Positions 57,063 to 64,000 of a stretch of DNA of 64,000 bases are shown piece after piece. The DNA comes from Fraxinus americana (taxonomy: Eukaryota > Streptophyta > Magnoliopsida > Lamiales > Oleaceae), in the NCBI GenBank assembly GCA_035079005.1, contig CM068717.1:29961388-30025387 (forward strand). The letters are read 5' to 3'. The position numbers were made by a program, and so were the translations under genes. The notes beneath the pieces were generated by a model. The model was not told where the DNA came from. It worked only from the letters and a program-made list of their open reading frames with translations, and made no database searches. Numbering within the stretch: the first letter of the stretch is position 1; every line of letters starts with the position of its first letter.

Positions 57063-58816
57063 CTAGCCTCTTATCTAATATTATATTTCCTCACATACTA
57101 ATATGATAAAAATAATTTATTGGGGCTTATTTTAGCTTATTGTTTAAAGAAACCGTACTTGAAAATTTTATTTGATAAAGATATGTTTGATACATAATAT
57201 CGATCAAGTATTAATAAATTGTATATTTAGCAATATTTCATATTATTCATTAATATCTGCACGACTTTATTGATACATTGATATCGGATCTACTTCAAGT
57301 GTCGTAACATTTTATGGGGCTACACTTCTTTATATAAAAAAATAGGAAATTAAACTGCATTCTTTTATGGGTGAATTTACATGGGATCATGTTGGGTCAC
57401 TTGATCTATAGAAATTTTTGAATTTTTAGTTTTTTTTCCTCTATCTGCACGACTTTTTCCTTCCACCTTTTGCATCCCAACTTCTCTCAAACACCGAATT
57501 TGTACTTCTTCCAATGCTTGGGTTTGCCAATTTTAATAAATAATTTTATTTTCATACTCAACTCATGTGCACCGACACCGACAACATTTTTTCTCCATCT
57601 TGGACACCTCGTTCTAAGTATTATTTTTCGAGACAAGGTGTCACCTCTTGCTACAATGCATCTCGAGACAATTAATATCTTCTATAACAGACATCTTCCA
57701 CAAGCCTCACCTCATCCAAGATACGTCGTACATCTAACGAGTTGATAGCTTTACAAAATTGTTGCTCAACCAACTTTCATTCCGTGTGTAGGTCTATGAA
57801 GCCACATGCCAAGGGTGATTGCTTTTCAACTTATAATCAAACAACCACACGCCTATAACATTCAGGGTTTGACAAAGTTGAGTTTGACCAGTGGGCCGCG
57901 AGGATAAATCCATCTGTCAAACACCAATTATGCTTCCTGTACACTGCTGTTTGACGACTTCTTTGACATCACTCTTACGTATAGGAAATCTAACTATTGA
58001 TTGGAAAAATGTTGGTAAAATCAATGTACCAAAAGTTGTCAAATCACATGATGTTAAATTTGATGTAAAATATGACGAACATATAGCATGATTAGTCAAG
58101 CATTTAGTAGACCTTAGTTCACCTCTCTTGGTATAAGTACTCACAGATTGTGATTTTCAAAAGTCTCTTTCATTCTTGGTAATATTCTCTCTTCAACTAT
58201 TGTGTTCCATGTGTCTCTCCCACACTCAAGTGTTTGATTTGAGCATTGGAATGCCCACGATCGAACACCATGTTGGAGCTACATCACATACAGCCTAACG
58301 TGATATTCAAGTGTGCGTGTAGATAACATAACTTGGACACGAGAAGAGCTGATGTTTATTAACGACATGGTATGTTGAATATCGAGTTCAACAAATTTAA
58401 TAGTGTATTTTACTTAGTATGCACAATCAAACTACTAATCATATGTTGATCTTTAATTCAGTTACAAAGTAGATTCTTTACAAATTGTTTGGTAAGTGCT
58501 ACTATTGACTGTCGTGATGGTTAGGATAGGCTTAGGCAAAGCTCACTCAAGGCCCTTAGTTAATAAATAGTTTGGTTATGCCTATGTAATTGAAAGATGA
58601 AAGACCCAACCTATATAAACTCTATGAACCATGCCTTTTTCATCTGATTAATTTTCGACCTAATTGGATATTGAGATTATGGAACGTGTTATTTTAAAAG
58701 TAAATAGGTTATTTTATGAATTTCAATGTTTCACTGTAAAGGTGGGTATATCTTCTATGGAACAAAGTTACATAAAAATGAACTAGGACATTTTTCCTAT
58801 GCTCGCGATACATTAA
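57063..58816. other. Intergenic, nothing recognised
   Basis: No exon or complete element is visible. The frames at 57470-57745 and 57891-58091 have no domain I recognise. Confidence 0.45.
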
Positions 58817-58986
58817 GGCCTTGTCTGGTGCAGTTCAATGCTTCCATTTGCAGCCTTTTTTTGACAGTTACCAATGGCTGGCGGGTCCCACCTAACTCTC
58901 ATGTAGTCAAAAATTGTTGGCCACTTTTGAAAATAACGGACAGAAAAGCCATTTTTGGTGAACAAAAATCTGCACCAGACACGCAC
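58817..58986. repeat. PIF/Harbinger-type MITE, TAA target duplication
   Basis: The 170-bp element is flanked by TAA (58814-58816 and 58987-58989). The inverted ends are GGCCTTGTCTGGTGCAG and CTGCACCAGACACGCAC. The interior is non-coding. Confidence 0.7.
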
Positions 58987-59153
58987 TAAAGTTAAATAGA
59001 ATTGTGAACGAAAAAAACTCAATCGAATATATCATTAATAAATTTTTATTTTTAGATTTTTAATCATCTGGAGAATTCATCATTTGCTATTTATTCATTT
59101 TGGGGGCCAAACATAAATAATATGTATCTTGAAGACAAGCGTCAGCTTCAATT

Positions 59154-59235
59154 GTCAAGATGGCCGAGTTGGTCTAAGGCGCCAGTTTCAGGTACTGGTC
59201 CGAAAGGGCATGGGTTCGAATCCCATTCTTGACAA
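59154..59235 (+). tRNA. tRNA-Leu (anticodon CAG)
   Basis: The acceptor stem pairs GTCAAGA (59154-59160) with TCTTGAC (59228-59234) perfectly; A follows as discriminator. The D arm region is GCCGAGTTGGTCTAAGGC. The anticodon stem CCAGT/ACTGG carries the loop TTCAGGT, anticodon CAG, reading CUG. The long variable arm (about TCCGAAAGGGCA) is typical of class II tRNA-Leu. The T arm is TGGG-TTCGAAT-CCCA. No intron is present. Box A (TGGCCGAGTTGG) and box B (GGTTCGAATCC) internal promoters are intact, so it looks functional. Confidence 0.96.
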
Positions 59236-59240
59236 AATTG

Positions 59241-59255
59241 TTTCTTTTTCCTCTT
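59241..59255 (+). terminator. Pol III terminator of the tRNA gene
   Basis: GTTTCTTTTTCC contains a run of five T a few bases after the tRNA 3' end. Confidence 0.75.
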
Positions 59256-60003
59256 ATATTGTAGGGCTGTTCAATCACAATTATGTTTTCTTCTAATAGA
59301 ATTTTCCCCCGTTTTACTTTTCAAGAAAATCTAGTAATACAATCTGAGTTAAACGCCAATAGACTTTTAAGTCCATGTTTGGCAAATCTTATAATAGATT
59401 ATAACATAGTCAAACTTTATTTTTATCTACATATTCCCGTTTGCTTAGTTTATATTTAATATTTTTGTTTAATAATTAATTTGTTATTAATAAAGATGTA
59501 ATTTTTTTTAGTTAATTAAGGGCGTGTCTGGGCGTTGCAATGAGGAAGGAAAATTGATTATGTTACCTTTTTTTTTTCAAACCAACAACCCTACAGTGAG
59601 AGAATTTGTCCAAAATTGCGGCTCCCAACGGCATGAATTGTGTTGCCAACGGCTTGATTTCTGATAAAAAGCAGAAACAGACACTCTATAAATAATTAAT
59701 GATGTAATGTTTATGTAATTGATAAATAATTAGATGTGTGATTTTGATATTGTGATGTAGGTTGGTGAGATTGAAGAAAATAAGCAAAAGTAGACAAATT
59801 TGGAGAAATGGCTAAATTGTAAGGGATCCAAAGCTCGGGGCTAAAATGTAAATACTTAAAAGTTGTGCCGAATCTCATGATGAAGATTTGAGAATGCTCG
59901 GAGTCAATTGGATAAAGGAAGATGTCAAGGGAATCAAATTTAGTTAAAAGATGATCACAAATCAATTTCCAACCGAAAAGTTATGCGCCGGTGTTTTAGT
60001 CTC
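59256..60003. other. Intergenic, MITE-like fragments only
   Basis: GTCCATGTTTGGC at about 59381 and GGGCGTGTCTGGGCG at about 59520 resemble single MITE ends. The stretch TTTGTCCAAAATTG.GGCT (59609-59627) recalls the interior of the 47507-47664 element. No gene is seen. Confidence 0.4.
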
Positions 60004-61000
60004 ATATTGAGACCTATTTTTGGCATAGGAAGTGATCGAATTGGAGAATGATGTTTGAATTAAAGTTGTAGCCAGATGAGTTAGCTTTCCAACGCATTTT
60101 GCATCGTCTCAATAGGATATCGGAATACAAAGTTATGATAAAAACACTGAAAGAAGGTGCAGCTGCCTGTTTAAAACAAGAAATTTCGTTACATAGAGAG
60201 TTATATTGAGATCTATTTTTGGCATATAAGGTGGTTGAATTGGAGAATGATGTCTGAACCAAAGTTGTAACCAAATGAGTTATATTTCCAACGCATTTTG
60301 AATTGTCTCAATCGGATAACGGAATACAAAGTTATGATAAAAACACTGAAAGAAGGTGCAGCTGCCTGTTTAAAACAAAAAATTCTGTTACATAGTTCGT
60401 TATATTGAGACATATTTTTGGCATAGAATGATCGAATTGGAGAATAATGTCTGAACCAAAATTGTAGCTAGATGAGTTAGCTTTCCAACTCATTTTGAAT
60501 CGCCTCAATCGGATATCAGAATACAAAGTTATAATAAAAATATTGAAAGAAGGTGCAGCTGCTTGTTTAAAACAAGAAATTTCGTTACATAATCCGTTAT
60601 ATTGAGACCTATTTTTGGCATAGAAAGTAATCCAATTGGAGAATAATATCTGAATCAAAGTTATAGCCAGATGGGTTAGCTTTCCAACGCATTTTGAATC
60701 GCCTCAATCGGACATCGAAATACAAAGTTATGATAAAAATATTGAAAGAAGGTGCAGCTGTCTGTTTAAAACAAAAAATTCCGTTACATAGTCCGTTATA
60801 TTGAGACATATTTTTGGCATAGAAAGTGATCGAATTGGAGAATGATGTCTGAATCAAAGTTGTAGCCAGATGGGTTAGCTTCCCAACACATTTTGAATCG
60901 CCTCAATCGAATATCGGAATACAAAGTTATGATAAAAATACTGAAGGAAGGTGCAACTGCCTGTTTAAAACAAGAAATTCCGTTACATAATCCGTTAAAA
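60004..61000. repeat. Five tandem copies of a ~199-bp repeat
   Basis: The marker GA[C/T][C/A]TATTTTTGGCATA recurs at about 60011, 60210, 60409, 60606 and 60805, a spacing of 197-199 bp. Each unit contains GAATTGGAGAATGATGTCTGA, AGCTTTCCAACGCATTTTG and AGAAGGTGCAGCTGCCTG, with modest divergence. The array ends in short ATTCCGTTA repeats up to about 61050. Open frames on the minus strand repeat with the array and are not taken as genes. Confidence 0.92.
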
Positions 61001-61244
61001 CAACAAATTCCGTTAGTTTTTCCGTTAAACCAACAAATTCCGTTAAATAGGCACTTTTTATATATAAAATGATGTAGGACATAAAACTTTTACATACTTT
61101 TTAGCTACACACACCTTGCCTCGAGACCTGTTATAATCACTTATAAGCTTGGCCAAGAGAAACATACATCTATTATGCGAGTACAATATCTTCTTTTTTT
61201 TGTGACAGTCAATAAACAACGTTTTATCATTTTTATTTTATTTA

Positions 61245-61408
61245 GTCCATATTTGGTGAAGATTAAAATCTGATTTTTTGTCGATTATAATAAAAGTTGA
61301 TGAAATGTGTGATTGAAAAGTTATGGGACCCATGAAATATGTGATTGGAATTGATTGTTAACTTTGACTTAGATTAAAATTTTAATTTTAATCATTGCCA
61401 AACAAGGC
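61245..61408. repeat. MITE, TTA target duplication
   Basis: The 164-bp element is flanked by TTA (61242-61244 and 61409-61411). The ends are GTCCATATTTGGTG and CCAAACAAGGC. It shares interior text (GATTAAAATC, TTGTTAACTTTGACTTA) with the copy at 63122-63285. Confidence 0.7.
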
Positions 61409-61411
61409 TTA

Positions 61412-62122
61412 ATATTGTATGTACTATCTGATCTAGTTTAATAAATGGGCATTGCTACAGGTACATGAATTCACCTGCCAGGGAGCACACAATAGGAGGG
61501 TGGGTGGGGGAGTTTTGGCAATTTTTTAATCCCATGGGGCCCACCCCCATGTGAGAGAAACTTCGAATTCCCGTAGAAAATATGTGAATTTTATCCTGTA
61601 CTCAAAGCATTTTTCTTAACAAATATGTTAATATTATTTGCAAGTGGTATGGCGTGTCCACTTGATTATATTAACCATTGTGTTGCCTATTAGGTAATAC
61701 TCATCAATAAAATTTAGAACAGAGTTATGGTGTGATGTGAAGAAGTTTATAATTGTTAAATATAGTTCAATTTGTTGTATACGATCAAATAAAAAAAATT
61801 AACATCTCCCTTCGTTGTTCCTCCCGCGGCCCACTTGCAAGTTATCGGCGTAGACATAATGAGGCGAAGAAGGGCTGCATCCTGTCATTCAAGGTTTATT
61901 TAGGAATTTTCGTGGAGTTTTCGTCACCCAATACTTCTATCGATAGCCAAAATACCATTTCTAAAAATATGATAACACTCTTAAAATGGTGAGTCAAGTT
62001 GTAAACCTCGATATGTCTGTACACACATTGCTCGTTGTTTACTGCCTCCTCCAAGACCCCTATTTGAGCCACATTATTTTTTGAGATTTGCTACACGTAC
62101 ACCGGGGTTGATGGTGTACACG
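61412..62122. other. Intergenic, nothing recognised
   Basis: No exon or bounded element. A G-rich stretch GGAGGGTGGGTGGGGGAG lies near 61494-61511. Confidence 0.4.
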
Positions 62123-62139
62123 CCCCCCCCCCCCCCCCC
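62123..62139. repeat. Poly-C tract (17 C)
   Basis: A run of 17 C after GTACACG; such runs are prone to sequencing error and length change. Confidence 0.9.
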
Positions 62140-62169
62140 TCTCGTGAGGGGAGTAAACTCTAGTGTACA

Positions 62170-62345
62170 TTTAGCATTTTTCTTATTTTTTTCATTCTCA
62201 TTCTTCTACTCATTTTCAACTACTCATTTTTCAATAAAATAATATTTTCCATCACATCAATAATTTTTCCTTCTTTTTCAACCACATATTCCCCAAAACA
62301 TAAAAAAATACATTCTTGGATTCAAAATGTGCACCAAACAGGGGC
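62170..62345. repeat. Truncated MITE of the 3003-3188 type
   Basis: The interior (TTTCAACTACTCATTTTTC, TTTTTCAACCACATATTC) is the reverse complement of wording in the 3003-3188 MITE, and the right end is CCAAACAGGGGCTC. The left end is not found. Confidence 0.45.
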
Positions 62346-63121
62346 TCGATCTCCAAAATCACTACGAATTCATGTCCACTTGACTACTATACAACGTCAA
62401 CTAAGGTCCTTATGAAATATTCTGATATAAATCTTCCACGCGACATTTTAACGGCCAATCATCTATTTAGAAATGATATGTACCACTTTAAAACCACTAA
62501 AATAAAATTTAGACCAATTTGTCACTTTCGATCTCGTCATTTTTCAGTATCAACCCTCAAAAGTGTTGGGATATATTTGAAGGTGTATTTAAATACTTAT
62601 AAGTTGTAAATTCAATATGAATATTATTGTGAATCTTATGAAATCTATAAAATATATCTTGTACCAAGAAATGATTACACGACAAGAAGAATGTTGTCTC
62701 AATGGTTTAAGGTTTAACAACGTGGCAGAGCTTGCACCTTTGACGAGGACAAAATTTGCCCATGCATGCACCTAACTTTCTATGATGTGACAAATTTATT
62801 TTTCTTACATTTTGTTTTTGTCTCTTGATACGAACATCACAAAAGTACCATTATGTTAATAATATCAACTATAATTTGTTAAAATATTGACTTAATCGTC
62901 ATTTTTTTTAACTATTAGAGATATTTGACCAATTTTCTCAATGAACGAAGGGTACAAAATCAATCACATTGGTTTTTCAATTCCATATGCCATAAATTCA
63001 GTGTTTGAATCAATATAGAACATTTTCTTTTATATACATCGATCTTATTACAATTCAATTCCTTTCCAACACATTCAAAGGAAAATATCAAATAGGATCT
63101 GATTTTTCATCGCCATAGTGA
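62346..63121. other. Intergenic, nothing recognised
   Basis: AT-rich DNA with no supported gene or complete element. Confidence 0.4.
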
Positions 63122-63285
63122 GCTCTGTTTGGTGGAGATTAAAATCAGATTTTTAGTAAATTTTGATAGAAGATGATGAAATTTGTGGTCGAAAAGTCGT
63201 ACGACTCATAAAATATGTAGTTAAAATTAATTGTTGACTTTAACTTAAATTAAAATTTAGATTTTAATCGATACCAAACATGGGC
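63122..63285. repeat. MITE, sibling of 61245-61408
   Basis: Also 164 bp, ends GCTCTGTTTGGTGG and CCAAACATGGGC. Flanks are TGA (63119-63121) and TAA (63286-63288), one base apart from a perfect duplication. Confidence 0.6.
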
Positions 63286-63460
63286 TAAATAAGCGAGAAA
63301 ATAGAATTTCGTTCTTCTCTTTATAAAACAAGAAAATAGAGACTCTTCCTATTCTAAAGAGACAAAGACTTAATCCCTTGTTGCACGGAACAAATCTTCG
63401 ACTGGAGTGATGGCCTCATCAATATCTATTCATTTATTGAATCACATCTGGCGAATATTA

Positions 63461-63756
63461 GGGATTGTTCTCTTTGTATTTCAGTTTTGTGTTTTGAGTT
63501 TTGAATTTTGAATTTTGAGTGTTCATTTTGAGATGGTTGAAAATGTGTTTTTTTTGGAATTTTGAAAAATTATTTTAAACACACCCAAACGCATTTTGAA
63601 AAGTTTGATTTGATTATAACTAAAAACACCCAAAACAACAAATTTTTAACTTGTTTTCAAAAAAGTTTTTTTGAAAATGAGAAAGAGAACGCGTTTTCAC
63701 TGTTTTAAAAAATCAAAAACAGAAAACGATTTGAAAATGGTAAAGAGAACATATCC
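63461..63756. repeat. MITE-like inverted-repeat element
   Basis: GGGATTGTTCTCTTTGTAT at the left and TGGTAAAGAGAACATATCC at the right are imperfect inverted repeats; flanks are TTA and TTG. The interior has repeated TTTTGAATTTTGA and its complement. No coding capacity. Confidence 0.5.
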
Positions 63757-64000
63757 TTGGTCTTTTAATTTTGTAGTGGCTAGAAAGTACATGCTTTACG
63801 GCGTAAATGATCCTTAATCTTGATCAAGACAATAATTAAAGATAAATCAAGGCGACTAAAAATACGAGGAGTTATAGTTAAGAAAAATGTTCTTGTCGGG
63901 TGTCACATTCCATGGAAAAAATTCTTTTTACCAATACAACAATTTTTGTTGGGGTCCACAGGGAAAAAATCCAATGGCTGGTGATGCAACCAATAAGAGC
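63757..64000. other. Window end, nothing recognised
   Basis: No gene or element could be supported in the last 244 bases. Confidence 0.4.

Noticed and set aside
59519..59700. Possible MITE starting GGGCGTGTCTGGGCG
   Set aside because: No matching right end or target duplication was found.
60004..60857. Repeated minus-strand frames of 66-108 codons
   Set aside because: They recur with the 199-bp tandem unit, differ in frame between copies and show no family.

Overview
This window is nuclear DNA of a flowering plant, most likely a dicot. It is very AT-rich, and its protein genes are split by GT-AG introns. Two genes encode plastid-targeted proteins with no bacterial-style neighbours. Most of the remaining sequence is nested transposable elements with plant-type ends. 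There is no operon, Shine-Dalgarno pattern, CRISPR array or rRNA.

Host genes. On the minus strand, four coding exons between 7180 and 10791 encode a CCB4-like chloroplast membrane protein (cytochrome b6f haem attachment). Five plus-strand exons between 13985 and 18023 encode a plastid ClpP3-type protease subunit with a complete Ser-His-Asp triad. The 3' exon of an acidic, Ser-rich protein (18932-19440, minus) has no visible upstream exons. A small putative plastid membrane protein lies at 23178-23642 (plus), and a single-exon PADRE/DUF4228 protein with an MGN..C acylation-type N terminus at 50938-51444 (minus). A tRNA-Leu(CAG) gene lies at 59154-59235.

Mobile DNA, left to right. Remnants of Copia LTRs and small TTA/TAA-flanked MITEs occupy 1-7000. 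A long inverted-repeat element (8486-10305) sits inside a MITE inside CCB4 intron 1. A MULE with a 10-bp target duplication (20651-22789) carries a nested hAT (21755-22576). A decayed hAT (24952-25694) and a short-LTR Copia fragment (25839-26060) precede a 12.4-kb Ty3/Gypsy element of Tat type (26202-38568). That element has a CCCTT target duplication, gag-pro-RT-RNase H-second RNase H-integrase in + orientation, an antisense spliced extra ORF with its own TATA box, two tandem arrays and a hAT inserted in its RNase H.

It is followed by a Pack-MULE carrying a membrane-protein ORF (38905-40192), a Copia 5' end (40628-42275), a Helitron-type 3' terminus at 45580 with exon fragments of at least two unrelated genes (GH3 glycosidase and CDKC-type kinase) to its left, a solo-LTR candidate, a second MULE related to the Pack-MULE (47829-49735), a second ~509-bp GC-rich hAT (49994-50502), another LTR (55526-57062), five copies of a ~199-bp tandem repeat (60004-61000) and more MITEs.

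The plastid genes serve separate jobs (b6f assembly, stromal proteolysis) and nothing shows them to be co-regulated. The most unusual content is in the gene-fragment-carrying elements and in the Gypsy element's antisense transcription unit. Exon limits come from reading frames, splice consensus and remembered family sequences; no database search was possible.
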